From: Ktedonobacteria bacterium brp13
GTDB lineage: Bacteria > Chloroflexota > Ktedonobacteria > Ktedonobacterales > Ktedonobacteraceae
DNA: 64,000 bases
Assembly: GCA_015099395.1 (NCBI GenBank)
Contig: AP024096.1
Coordinates: forward strand, 8,535,485-8,599,484
Direction of reading: 5' to 3'
The notes beneath the pieces were generated by a model. That model did no database searches. It worked only from the letters and a program-made list of their open reading frames with translations, and was not told where the DNA came from. Shown in pieces: positions 9,785-18,422 of the stretch. Each line of letters opens with the position of its first letter. Within the stretch, counting starts at the first letter, position 1. The position numbers were made by a program, and so were the translations under genes.

Positions 9785-10087
9785 TCTATTGTTTTATCGT
9801 ACTTATTGTGAGTATGCAGCATATATGCGGCTATATACTGTTTTTCTGCGTGTGGAACTCCAGGTTATCGCTTTGATGATGCAAATTGTCGATACTCTAT
9901 GAGGTATTCAGCCCTCTGCCAGGTATAAATGGGAATCTTCTTGGGCTCTATTCCAGATTTGTAGTACAAATTTGGTTCATGACATAGTACGATTCAATAA
10001 CAACAAATTTTGATACTGTTCTATACGTTTTCATGCCTTCTGATTTCTGTTACAATGGGTACAGATCGAAGAAATGAGGGAAAGCTT
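9785..10087. other. Gene-free interval upstream of the TetR gene
   Basis: Roughly 300 bases holding only the promoter region of the downstream regulator. A TetR operator dyad was looked for and none stood out. Confidence 0.35.
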
Positions 10088-10711
10088 ATGCGGCCCGATA
10101 GCCGTTCCATGCGTGAAAACATATTAGCTGCAGCTGTGCATCTATTTGCTGCGTATGGATACCATGCCGCGCCATTACGCGATATTGCACAGATCGCGGG
10201 AATCCAGGCTGCCAGCATCTACCATCATTATCCGAATAAACAGGCATTGTTGGTAGAGATTATGGAGACGCACATGCGTCGCCTCAATGTAAGCCTGGAA
10301 TACATAGTGCACTCAAGCCAGGATCCATTACAGCGCTTGAACGAAGCGATAGCTAATCATATTCGCCTTCACACAACCTACAAAGATGAGTTCTTCATTG
10401 TTGATACTGAGATACGAGCGCTTGAAGGTGAAAATCGGGCTTATATTCTTTCATTGCGTGATACGTATGAGGCGCTTATGCAGGATTTGCTACGCGATGG
10501 CATGGAGCGTGGTGTCTTCCGTTTGTGCGATGTAAAAGTCGCTTCTTATGCTATGATTGCTATGTGTACCGAAGTCGCAACCTGGTTCCGCCCAGAGGGA
10601 CGTTTGAGTGTTGAGCAGGTGATTTTGATGTATCGCCAACTTATCGCCGAAGGACTGTTACTCTCCCAGGCTATAGAACCTCAGCAAGGTGAGATCGCGC
10701 AGCAGATCTGA
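10088..10711 (+). CDS. TetR/AcrR family transcriptional regulator
   Basis: A 207-residue DNA-binding repressor of the TetR family. The N-terminal helix-turn-helix runs from about 8 to 55: ILAAAVHLFAAYGYHAAPLRDIAQIAGIQAASIYHHYPNKQALL in pieces, ending in the typical YHHYPNK recognition-helix turn. The C-terminal part (about 75-195) is the all-helical ligand and dimer domain, with a Tyr/Arg-rich segment like the KstR2-type subgroup. I chose the ATG at 10088 because a GAGGG site lies seven bases upstream; the longer frame from 10010 starts with an unlikely TTG. Its target may be the downstream membrane-protein gene or itself. The effector is unknown. Confidence 0.9.
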   Translation: MRPDSRSMRENILAAAVHLFAAYGYHAAPLRDIAQIAGIQAASIYHHYPNKQALLVEIMETHMRRLNVSLEYIVHSSQDPLQRLNEAIANHIRLHTTYKDEFFIVDTEIRALEGENRAYILSLRDTYEALMQDLLRDGMERGVFRLCDVKVASYAMIAMCTEVATWFRPEGRLSVEQVILMYRQLIAEGLLLSQAIEPQQGEIAQQI

Positions 10712-10855
10712 TATGAAACTCAACTTGTTATGCAACGCCACTGTTAATGCTGCTTGATGGTAGCCCACAAGAACAGCAATGTTCAGGCAGCCGCGCGGTA
10801 TACTATTATATCTGGGATAGCATTGGCTGTCCCTTATGAGGAGCAGTTTATAATT

Positions 10856-11752
10856 ATGGGATTACATGAGACACGCCGGAGAAAACAGAAAAAGCTCCTT
10901 GTCTGGCTGGCTGTCATAGTACTAGCACTACTCTGCTGTAGTATGGTTGTGATGGCGAAGGTTGATAACGTCTCAAGTACTGCTCTTCGCAGCGGATTAA
11001 CCACGACTACTACGTCAACGCATGCCACTGCTACTTCGACACCTACTATATCTGTAACTGCATCTCCTTCGGTGACAGCGACTCCGACGCAAATCTTTTA
11101 TGATGATTTTATCAATAATAGTAAGCAATGGGCGATAACTAATGTCCCCGATCTGATGCGTTATATGGATGCAGACCAATTAGTGCTCTCCGTAGCGAAT
11201 CGTCGTATTTTGACAGAGAGCGTTCCCTCGACAACGTCATTTAGCAACTTTACCCTGGTTACAACCTATACATTAACTGCAGCTACTAAAGACGATAGCG
11301 TCGGTCTCTATGTACGCGGTGATAGCAATCTGGACTATGATTACCGCATTGATATCTTTGGGAACAACACCGTAACGATCAGTAAAGAGTATCTGGACGG
11401 TAACAGCCAACCGCAAAGTGTCGAACTGGCGCGTAAGACGAATGTGACAGCAATCCGTGCGAAGGGCCAGTTGAACACATTGACCGTCCAGTTGAATGGA
11501 CCGACTATCTCTGTTGCCATGAATGGGACGCCGGTCATCTCATCGCTCTATGATGCTGATTATAGTCATGGTCAGATTGCTTTATTTGTTATAAATAGTA
11601 AATCCTCGCCAGTAGCTGTAACCGCACGCTTCAGTAGTCTTGAAATCGACTCGATCCCAGATCCGATGCCGATGCCGACACCCACACCGTCGATTACTCC
11701 TCCACCAGAGTCGACTCCCTCTCCTACACCCACGATATGCGCAATGAGATAA
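10856..11752 (+). CDS. Membrane-anchored LamG/DUF1080-like protein; last codons supplied by an inserted IS
   Basis: About 298 residues from the ATG at 10856, which has a GAGGAG site upstream. After a basic Arg/Lys stretch comes one transmembrane helix (about 13-35), then a Thr/Ser-rich linker. A jelly-roll-like domain (about 80-265) starts with FYDDFINNSKQWAI, the pattern of DUF1080/LamG sugar-binding domains. The C-terminus is a Pro/Thr-rich stalk. The IS described at 11729-14076 enters exactly after codon ACA (11726-11728). The IS end then encodes seven residues and a TAA. Without the IS, the frame continues at 14082 for seven codons and stops at TAG 14103-14105. The protein is therefore almost unchanged, with only the tail swapped. 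It is likely exported and surface-attached; ligand unknown. Confidence 0.75.
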   Translation: MGLHETRRRKQKKLLVWLAVIVLALLCCSMVVMAKVDNVSSTALRSGLTTTTTSTHATATSTPTISVTASPSVTATPTQIFYDDFINNSKQWAITNVPDLMRYMDADQLVLSVANRRILTESVPSTTSFSNFTLVTTYTLTAATKDDSVGLYVRGDSNLDYDYRIDIFGNNTVTISKEYLDGNSQPQSVELARKTNVTAIRAKGQLNTLTVQLNGPTISVAMNGTPVISSLYDADYSHGQIALFVINSKSSPVAVTARFSSLEIDSIPDPMPMPTPTPSITPPPESTPSPTPTICAMR

Positions 11753-11903
11753 AACAAAACAAGCAAGCAGTAAAGAAATAGAGGAGGGCCTATCAAGCGT
11801 CAAAAAAGGAAAATGGAGCGAAAAGACGAGCTACATAGAAGAAAGTGGATGGTAGAAAGAGGAGCAAGCTGAGTGTATCCAGAAAGAATAAACAGGCCGT
11901 GTT

Positions 11904-13925
11904 TTAGTCAGCCGTCACGAGAGCAAAGTCAAAGAACTGGGCAAAGGTGGCGGGAAGGCCATGAAGCGTAATAGAAAGCGGTGGAGCGCTAGAGGAACGA
12001 GCGTTACAAGCAAGACGCTCATTCCAGTTCAAACGCCAATGCGCACGTTGTGCTCTGGTGTGTCTGTCTGACGGTTTGCTGGCTGGTTTCTTCTCCAACG
12101 GAACTGTCTCAGGAGAAAGAAGAACGGTTTGTGAGCGAAGCAACTGAAACCAGCGACGCCGGATGGAACAGCGTGGCCAATCACCCCACAGGACTGGGAA
12201 CGGAGCGGGTTCCGGAGGAGGTGGAGCAGGGAGAGGCTTACGCAACATCGGTGAAGTTTCAATGGGGGGAGGTGGAGGCGCTGTCGAAGCAAACGGGTCG
12301 GAGGTGGTGGGCCAAACAACGGCGCTGACTTGCCGAGGCTTCCTCGTTGTTGTGGATTCTTGACACTGATCGCGAAGAGAACAGGGACGGCAATGACACG
12401 CACGAGCACCATAGACCATGCGTACAGAGCCGTTGCGCTCAGGTCTGCGCTCTTGCAGCGTTAAGGGGTGATCAGCCGGACAGCGTAAGGTGCCATCGGG
12501 TTGGAGCACAAAATCGGAGCCAGCAAATCCTTTGGTGAATGATCGATGGGCCCATTGAGGAGGACCATACGCTATGGGTTCAACCACCGCAGCAGGTTCA
12601 ACCACCGCAGCAGGCTCAACTGATTGAGCTGGGGAAAATTCTGTCACACGCATGGCGGTAGGTGTGAGCTGTTGCCCAAGTTCTAAGCGGAGATTCCACA
12701 CCCACTGCGAGATGACTTGCCAGCAATCCTGACCGCAGGGCGTGCGAGACACCCAACGATCTGCGTCTTGCTCTTGATCTTCGTCTGAGAGGACTGTCTC
12801 AAACGAGCCACGATGCAGATACAAATGCAGTACATCTGAGGCAAGAAAGGCATATGGTGGCAACGTCGTGTAGAACAGTTCGTAGACCGTCTCGTTGCGG
12901 ACCACTCCAATGGCCGGTTTGTGATCACCAGCGGGATGAGTGGCAACAAGGAGGCGAATCATAGGCCCTTCTGGGGTGAGTGGCACGGCAAGGCAATCGT
13001 AGAGATCGCGAATGGTTCCGCTTTCAGGATGAGTGATCTGCCCATCAGGAGTTGATTGGAGTCGGGTTTGGACTTCTGGTAGATCAAGCCAGGCATACTG
13101 TTTGCTCCGTCCAATCACTCCACATTGGCTCGAAAGAATCTCCTGTAACGGAACCGTGTTTCCATACAATCCATCGACTCTCACGATGACGTGAGAGAGG
13201 GGAAGTTCAACTGCCGCCGCATACGCCGTGATGGCCCTCAGGGCTTGTCGCAATTCTTCTCGGTACTTGCCGTTTCCTGGACCAGAAAAGGTGCCAAGCC
13301 ATTGATGGGTGTACGGCTGCAACACCGTCGTCCTGGTGCGTCCTACTTGCCCTCTTTTGCGCCCGAAATAGCCTTTGGCGCAGACGTGATCAAAACGGCG
13401 GTGAGGGGCAGGAAGGTCTTGTGTCTGGGGAAGTGCCCGCTGCCGTGCTGTCTGCTTGGTCCCATCGATATCGACCAGGAGCCAATGATGTCCCAGGCGG
13501 TCCCACAGCCCACCCGGTGGAGAACCGAACGTGGATCGTGTCACCAGGTCCTCTTGAAAGAGGAGCCGGAGGGCTTCGACACTCGGCTGATCAAAAGCCG
13601 CGAGAAAACGGCTGAGGGTGGAATGACAGGGAAGGTCGTTGCGGCCAAAGAGGGCCATAAAGGTGGAAGCAAAGGGACAAAGGCGCTCATAAAACGCTTT
13701 TAAGGTGGGTTCTCCACTCACCGCATAGCCGATGAGGACGACGACAAAGTCAATCGTGTCGTAGTGGCCAAACCGAGCGCGGGCAAACTGCACCCGTTGC
13801 TGGATGGCATCCAGAACGCCCAACTGAGTAAGCACATGAGCAAGAACGGTCACCTCACCAAACCATGAGGGCGTAGTGGGAACAGACGAAGGCGCAATCT
13901 GGATTTTTACAGAAGAATGCGTCAT
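11904..13925 (-). CDS. DDE transposase of the 2.3-kb IS, copy 1
   Basis: A 673-residue transposase with an RNase-H-like DDE core. Candidate acidic residues are in LLVDIDGTKQTARQ (about 150), HVIVRVDGLYGN (about 245) and LHRGSFETVLSDEDQEQD (about 380). The C-terminal part has a Cys cluster (RCPADHPL then CHCRPCSLRDQC) like the zinc-ribbon end of IS1182-type DDE enzymes. A near-tandem PAAVVEP repeat lies near 440. It is roughly two-thirds identical, by eye, to the protein at 56563-58467. The frame is intact with no stop, so it may be active. An inverted repeat covering its ribosome site is described separately. Confidence 0.88.
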   Translation of the reverse strand: MTHSSVKIQIAPSSVPTTPSWFGEVTVLAHVLTQLGVLDAIQQRVQFARARFGHYDTIDFVVVLIGYAVSGEPTLKAFYERLCPFASTFMALFGRNDLPCHSTLSRFLAAFDQPSVEALRLLFQEDLVTRSTFGSPPGGLWDRLGHHWLLVDIDGTKQTARQRALPQTQDLPAPHRRFDHVCAKGYFGRKRGQVGRTRTTVLQPYTHQWLGTFSGPGNGKYREELRQALRAITAYAAAVELPLSHVIVRVDGLYGNTVPLQEILSSQCGVIGRSKQYAWLDLPEVQTRLQSTPDGQITHPESGTIRDLYDCLAVPLTPEGPMIRLLVATHPAGDHKPAIGVVRNETVYELFYTTLPPYAFLASDVLHLYLHRGSFETVLSDEDQEQDADRWVSRTPCGQDCWQVISQWVWNLRLELGQQLTPTAMRVTEFSPAQSVEPAAVVEPAAVVEPIAYGPPQWAHRSFTKGFAGSDFVLQPDGTLRCPADHPLTLQERRPERNGSVRMVYGARACHCRPCSLRDQCQESTTTRKPRQVSAVVWPTTSDPFASTAPPPPPIETSPMLRKPLPAPPPPEPAPFPVLWGDWPRCSIRRRWFQLLRSQTVLLSPETVPLEKKPASKPSDRHTRAQRAHWRLNWNERLACNARSSSAPPLSITLHGLPATFAQFFDFALVTAD

Positions 13926-13935
13926 ACTGGTTGTG

Positions 13936-13982
13936 TGTCCTCCTTATTGGAAATACTTGTTTTTCTTTCTTATAAGGAGACA
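13936..13982 (-). promoter_or_regulatory. Hairpin covering the transposase ribosome-binding site, copy 1
   Basis: On the minus strand, TGTCTCCTTAT (complement of 13972-13982) can pair with ATAAGGAGGACA (complement of 13936-13947), which contains the AAGGAGG ribosome site just before the transposase start. One extra G is bulged. The other IS copy has the same arrangement. Confidence 0.6.
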
Positions 13983-14158
13983 CATTTTTGTCTTTTTTAC
14001 AATATTTTTCTCATTTCTCTCTGTTACTATGCTCTATGCTGCTCGCTTGTTGTCATCTCGTTGCGCATATCGTGGGCTACAGAAACAGGGACAGCGGGGC
14101 CATAGCAGCAACGTTCCATCCCAACGTTTCATGCTATACATGAATATGAACTGAAACT

Positions 14159-14181
14159 CCGCGTCGTCTGAAGACGAGCGG
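14159..14181 (-). ncRNA. Putative omega-RNA 3' end / right-end hairpin of the tnpB element
   Basis: CCGC...GCGG and GTCGTC/GACGAG arms form a short hairpin just past the tnpB stop. In this family the guide RNA overlaps the 3' end of tnpB and runs to the right end; the position fits but no expression evidence is available. Confidence 0.4.
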
Positions 14182-14185
14182 GTTC

Positions 14186-15742
14186 TTAGGCCGGTACCAA
14201 CGCTTCCACTCGGTTCCTGCGATAGCAAAGAAGGGAGGGCTCTTGTCGGGTCGGCGCAAGACTTTTTCGCTGACGTGCTCTCTCACGGGAAATGCCCATG
14301 CTGGTCGGCACAGAGACGCGACCACTCGCACGTTGTTGCACACCTTCCATCGCCAGCGTCAGGCGCGTTTCCACACCTGCCCATCTTTCAGGGGCCATGA
14401 AAGGGATCAAGGAGGTCTGCGGAAGGAAGGCCAGCAACGTCGCCGAGTAGAGATCTCTCTGTACCGGGCCGATCCCGCACGGACAGTGATGCCAGCGCTG
14501 CGAGAGGAGCTTTTTGACGTAGCACCCGCACCCATGACAGTATTGGGAGAGGCACGTATCGAAGGCCGAGACTTCTCTGAGCATGCCGCCAGTTTTCGCA
14601 ACTGTGCGTTTGAGATGCTCTACAAACATACCCGGAGCTCGGAGTCCGATACTTCTGCCAAAGCGGCGTTGCCAGCCTTTGTAGGAGGTCTTTTCGATGG
14701 TAATGGTCGTGCCTATCTGCACGATCTCGTGCGCCAGTCGTCCATGCAGGCTCTTGCGGAGTGCCGCCAGACGGCGCTCCTGAGCCGCCAGACGCTGGCG
14801 TGTCTTTTGGGAGTTGCGGCTCTCCTTCCAGCGCTTGCGCCCTGGCTTGCAGCGTCTTTGCTCGTCGTAGTGCTCGGGGTTGTTGGCACGACGTTGGTGG
14901 TCAAGTCGACGCTGGAGGCGGCGGCGCTCCCGGGCATTGGGGCGCAGCTCGTCGCAGAAGGTGATGAGACGTGCCTCCTGCTCTTGGGAGACGATCGCCA
15001 GAGTTTGCGGCCCGATATCCAGCCCGATGATGTCAGAACCGGGGGCATGCTTCGGCTTCTGGTAAGGCTCACCTTCCAGGATGAGCTGGACGGAGTAACG
15101 GTAGCCATGGGCATCTGCTCCCTGGCAGCGTTCACTGCTGGCGCGACGTCGGATCAGGCGGCAGTACTTGACGCGATGACGCAAGCTGTGAGCCACCACG
15201 GGATCATGCCAGTCAATGCGAGCCTCAATGCGGTCGCCCTGCCACTGCAGAAAGCCAGCATTGCCGTCAGTGGGGTCCTGGAGCGTGAAGCGCAGACCGC
15301 TCGTATTACTCTTGCCCTCGACACTATCGAGGCCTCGGCCACGACTCTTGAAACGGACGTGTTTGGCCTGACCAAGACAGACCCGATTGACGGCCTGATA
15401 GGCCCGGCTCGCCAGCTTCTGAGCGGTATTACTATCCAGATGCTCAGCCAGCCAATGGACGCGTTGGGTGGTGGCATAGCGATGCAGGGAAAACTCGGAG
15501 AAGCCGTAGCGGGTGCGCAGGGCGTTGTAGGCGGCGTGGCGCTCGGACTTGCTGCGGATGGTGCGGGCCAGTAGCCAGGCGGGATCGTTGCGCATGCGAG
15601 CGAGACGGCGGCGGGCCTCCCCGAGCATGTTGTTGTAGAAGCCGCGCCCGACCTCCAGGTGGGCAGCAATGCGCTTGGCCTGTCCGGCGTCGGTGCGGAG
15701 AGGCAACTCCAAAAGGAAGGTGTTGGTGTTGCTGCGCTTCAT
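14186..15742 (-). CDS. tnpB: TnpB, RNA-guided RuvC nuclease of IS200/IS605 type, catalytic residues intact
   Basis: From the ATG at 15742 this is 518 residues. The family uses a guide RNA (omega RNA) made from the element's 3' end to cut DNA at the empty donor site, and is ancestral to Cas12. RuvC-I Asp242 is in IIGLDIGPQTLAI, RuvC-II Glu350 in TITIEKTSYKGW and RuvC-III Asp430 in GPVQRDLYSA. The zinc finger CHGCGC...HHCPCG lies between II and III. The frame can be extended upstream to 15850, but the AAGGTC site and the family start point favour 15742. About 85 residues follow RuvC-III; their DNA is where the guide RNA scaffold would be expected. Confidence 0.9.
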   Translation of the reverse strand: MKRSNTNTFLLELPLRTDAGQAKRIAAHLEVGRGFYNNMLGEARRRLARMRNDPAWLLARTIRSKSERHAAYNALRTRYGFSEFSLHRYATTQRVHWLAEHLDSNTAQKLASRAYQAVNRVCLGQAKHVRFKSRGRGLDSVEGKSNTSGLRFTLQDPTDGNAGFLQWQGDRIEARIDWHDPVVAHSLRHRVKYCRLIRRRASSERCQGADAHGYRYSVQLILEGEPYQKPKHAPGSDIIGLDIGPQTLAIVSQEQEARLITFCDELRPNARERRRLQRRLDHQRRANNPEHYDEQRRCKPGRKRWKESRNSQKTRQRLAAQERRLAALRKSLHGRLAHEIVQIGTTITIEKTSYKGWQRRFGRSIGLRAPGMFVEHLKRTVAKTGGMLREVSAFDTCLSQYCHGCGCYVKKLLSQRWHHCPCGIGPVQRDLYSATLLAFLPQTSLIPFMAPERWAGVETRLTLAMEGVQQRASGRVSVPTSMGISRERARQRKSLAPTRQEPSLLCYRRNRVEALVPA

Positions 15743-15914
15743 TCCGAAAGACCTTCTTGCTGCAGTCCTAGTATATTGATACACGGTTTCACTCAGTATA
15801 CATGATTTCTCATAAAATGCAAGAGGGGAATGACGAGAAAAAGCGGCCATTCCTCCACGGCTTCAAAGCCCGTGGCTTCCTGTCCGCACTACTCTGTGAT
15901 AGCTGTTGCTTTTT

Positions 15915-16523
15915 TTATGGCAGTGTTGCCTGCCTCTCTTGTTCTTGTGAGAATTTGAGAAACTGTGCGACGTAGCGACCCAGGATGTCGGTCTCAACGT
16001 TGAGACGCATACCGGGCTGAATCTCGCCCAGGTTGGTGTGTTCGCGAGTATAAGGGATGAGCGAGATAGAGAAGCGATCGGGCCATACGTTGACAACTGT
16101 GAGGCTCACGCCATTGAGTGCAATGAAGCCTTTTGCTACGACATAGGGCCGAATCTGCTCAGGAAGTTCGATTTCTACATCAAGACCAATGCCATCGTTG
16201 TGGGTTGCCAGAACCGCAACGTTGGCTTCGATATGGCCCTGGACCATGTGACCCCCGATACGCCCATTGGCAAGGATTGAACGTTCCAGATTAAGTGTTG
16301 CTCCGGGTTGTAAAGCACCAAGGCGGGTGCGACGTAGCGTTTCGGGCATTGTATCGACGCGGAACCAATCATCACCAATCTCTGTAACGGTCAGACAGGT
16401 GCCATCAACAGCGACGCTATCTTTGATAGCTACATCTGAAAGAATCTGTTTTGCCACTATGACGATACCAGTAGCTTCACTTTGACGTAAGATACCCTGT
16501 TCTTCAACGATTCCTGAAAACAT
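15915..16523 (-). CDS. ribE: Riboflavin synthase (alpha subunit)
   Basis: This 202-residue enzyme dismutates two 6,7-dimethyl-8-ribityllumazine molecules to riboflavin and the pyrimidine precursor. It has the two tandem lumazine-binding barrels: residues 1-95 start MFSGIVEEQG with the motif GTCLTV, and 96-190 hold GGHMVQGHIE, FIALNGVSLTV and NLGEIQPG. It is the last gene of the rib operon (ribD-ribBA-ribH-ribE), 34 bases after ribH. A TnpB element sits immediately beyond its 3' end. Some authors call this gene ribC. Confidence 0.96.
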   Translation of the reverse strand: MFSGIVEEQGILRQSEATGIVIVAKQILSDVAIKDSVAVDGTCLTVTEIGDDWFRVDTMPETLRRTRLGALQPGATLNLERSILANGRIGGHMVQGHIEANVAVLATHNDGIGLDVEIELPEQIRPYVVAKGFIALNGVSLTVVNVWPDRFSISLIPYTREHTNLGEIQPGMRLNVETDILGRYVAQFLKFSQEQERQATLP

Positions 16524-16557
16524 AGTAGGCTCCTTTGTTTGATGTTCTAAGCCTTAT

Positions 16558-17076
16558 TTAGCGTGCAGCAAGTGAACTCTGCTGCTGGCTCGTGGTGAGC
16601 TGTGATTCAACTTTAAGACGTTGAAATGTACAGGCAAGCTCAACCGCAGAATGTGCACACTCGGTACCTCGATAGATACGCTCTTCAGCCTGCTGTAACG
16701 TCTCCGCACAGATAACACCGAAGATAATAGGGACGTGAGTATCGAGTGCGACGCGCTGGAGACCGTGTGCGGCTGCATCACCAACCAGGATATCATGACG
16801 GGTTTCACCTTTCATCACGCAGCCGAAGCAGATTAGCGCATCGTAGTACCCACTAGCGAGCATTGCCTGTGCAGTACTTGCCAGTTCGTAAGAGCCGGGC
16901 ACACTGACAATACGGATATTGTCAGTGTCGACACCCAGGCGTGTAAGTTCACTGTACGCCAGATCGAGCATCGGACTGGTGATATGACTGTTAAAACGAG
17001 CGACAATAATGCCTATACGTAGTCCGGTTCCGTCAATGGTAAGTGTCGAATTATAGGATGATAAAAGTTCTTGCAT
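16558..17076 (-). CDS. ribH: 6,7-dimethyl-8-ribityllumazine synthase
   Basis: A 172-residue lumazine synthase. It joins 5-amino-6-ribitylamino-uracil with 3,4-dihydroxy-2-butanone 4-phosphate. Key pieces are IVARFNSHIT near 25, VPGSYELASTAQ near 60-70 with the phosphate-binding loop, and the catalytic His in GETRHDILVGDAAAHGL near 90-105. The family's usual length is 150-160, so only the tail is slightly long. The ATG at 17076 sits 44 bases downstream of ribBA, with an AGAAAAGAGG site. Confidence 0.95.
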   Translation of the reverse strand: MQELLSSYNSTLTIDGTGLRIGIIVARFNSHITSPMLDLAYSELTRLGVDTDNIRIVSVPGSYELASTAQAMLASGYYDALICFGCVMKGETRHDILVGDAAAHGLQRVALDTHVPIIFGVICAETLQQAEERIYRGTECAHSAVELACTFQRLKVESQLTTSQQQSSLAAR

Positions 17077-17120
17077 TTCTTATTCCTCTTTTCTTTCGTG
17101 CTTTGCGAAAACCTTGAACT

Positions 17121-18368
17121 TTATGCATTAGTTGCTAAGGATGAAAGCAGATGGCCCATACGTTGGTGTTTCGTTTTGAGATAAAGCTCATTATTCATAT
17201 TAGGTGTAATCTCAAGTGGAACACGCTCAACTTTGATGCCTCCATTCGTGAGTGCTTGCAATTTGCGTGGGCTATTCGTAAGGAGGCGCACATGATGCAA
17301 GCGTAGTTCATGGAGGATCTCGATAGCTGTGGTATAATCGCGAGCATCGACTGGATAGCCAAGCTTCTCATTAGCCTCGATCGTATCGAGCCCCTGATCT
17401 TGTAGTGCATAAGCCTGTAGCTTGCCAACAAGACCTATATTGCGCCCTTCCTGTGGCAGGTAGAGCAATATACCACGTTCTTCTTGAGCAATGGCACGTA
17501 ATGCGGCATGCATCTGAGCCTGACAATCACAGCGTTGTGAACCGAAGATATCGCCAGTAGCACAGGCTGAGTGCAGGCGTAGCAATGGTGGACCCAACTG
17601 CTCATCCGTCAGATCGCCGAGCATTAAAGCGAGATACTGTTGTCCCGTATGTATCTCCTGATAGTCCAGCAACTCGAAGCGTGTCTCCTCGATCGGCAAT
17701 TGTGTGTGCGCGACCAGGCTAATAGAGTGATGACGACGGTAACGAGCAATCTCGTCGACACTGATAATGCCAATACCCCAGCTTTGTGCCATTGAATGAA
17801 GGGTCTTACCATGCGCAGGTTGACCCTGTTCGTCGAGCACCTCACAGATAGCCGCACCAGGAGTGAGCCCGGCGAGACGCATAAGATCGACAGCAGCCTC
17901 GGTATGTCCTCGTCGTTCGAGTGTGCCATTGGGATGGGCGCGGAGTGGGGCGATATGGCCTGGGCGTGCTAGATCCTCACGTACGGTGGTTGGATCGACG
18001 AGCGTTCTGATCGTCAGAGAGCGATCATGCGCTGAGATTCCTGTAGTCGTGCCACGGCGTGCATCGACTGTCATCGTAAACGCAGTACCCTGGAGAGGAG
18101 AATCTTTGCTATCGAGGAGCGGAATACTCAGGCGATCAAGTAGTTCGCCGGACAGTGCGACACAGAGCATGCCACAAGCCTTATGGGCCATAAAGTTCAC
18201 GACCTCTGCTGTCGCGAACTGTGCCGCCACACAAAGATCAGCCTCGTTCTCACGGCTCTCATCATCGGTGATCAGGACCATGCGTCCTGCCTGCACCGCT
18301 TGAATAGCCTCCTGAAGTGTAAGTGAGACTGTTTCGGCGGTTGCCTGTGTCGTCTTTATCTCTGACAT
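17121..18368 (-). CDS. ribBA: Bifunctional DHBP synthase / GTP cyclohydrolase II
   Basis: A 415-residue fusion enzyme that starts both branches of riboflavin synthesis. The N-terminal domain (about 15-215) makes 3,4-dihydroxy-2-butanone 4-phosphate from ribulose 5-phosphate and shows TDDESRENEADL and RRGHTEAAVDL. The C-terminal domain (about 220-405) is GTP cyclohydrolase II, with the zinc-binding Cys motif LHSACATGDIFGSQRCDC near 275-290 and the LPQEGRNIGL loop. Both active sites look complete. It lies between ribD and ribH. Confidence 0.96.
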   Translation of the reverse strand: MSEIKTTQATAETVSLTLQEAIQAVQAGRMVLITDDESRENEADLCVAAQFATAEVVNFMAHKACGMLCVALSGELLDRLSIPLLDSKDSPLQGTAFTMTVDARRGTTTGISAHDRSLTIRTLVDPTTVREDLARPGHIAPLRAHPNGTLERRGHTEAAVDLMRLAGLTPGAAICEVLDEQGQPAHGKTLHSMAQSWGIGIISVDEIARYRRHHSISLVAHTQLPIEETRFELLDYQEIHTGQQYLALMLGDLTDEQLGPPLLRLHSACATGDIFGSQRCDCQAQMHAALRAIAQEERGILLYLPQEGRNIGLVGKLQAYALQDQGLDTIEANEKLGYPVDARDYTTAIEILHELRLHHVRLLTNSPRKLQALTNGGIKVERVPLEITPNMNNELYLKTKHQRMGHLLSSLATNA

Positions 18369-18422
18369 CGTGTTTGCCTCCTTAAAGGTGTAGGACTGGA
18401 AATAACCAGAGTAGCGATCCGC

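Larger units (their letters stand above)
11729..14076 (-). mobile_element. 2348-bp DDE insertion sequence, copy 1, with terminal inverted repeats and 5-bp target duplication
   Basis: The left end (11729) begins CCCACGATATGCGCAATGAG and the right end (14076) is its near-perfect inverse. The arms stay similar for about 40 bases. CTACA stands directly outside both ends (11724-11728 and 14077-14081), a clean 5-bp target duplication. Removing the element and one CTACA rejoins the host gene in frame. The single long gene inside is a DDE transposase. A second, diverged copy with the same kind of ends lies at 56339-58567. I cannot assign the family name from sequence alone. Confidence 0.95.
14110..15890 (-). 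mobile_element. IS200/IS605-type element encoding only TnpB (approximate limits)
   Basis: A tnpB gene is flanked by imperfect hairpins, as is usual for single-strand-transposed IS200/IS605 elements. Downstream of the gene is a hairpin at 14159-14181, and upstream one at 15855-15875 with arms CCACGG/CCGTGG and CTT/AAG. There is no Y1 transposase (tnpA), so movement would need one supplied in trans. Exact ends cannot be fixed because such elements make no target duplication. Confidence 0.65.

Noticed and set aside
14243..15574. 443-codon plus-strand frame
   Set aside because: It is the complement of the tnpB gene, which has intact family motifs on the minus strand.
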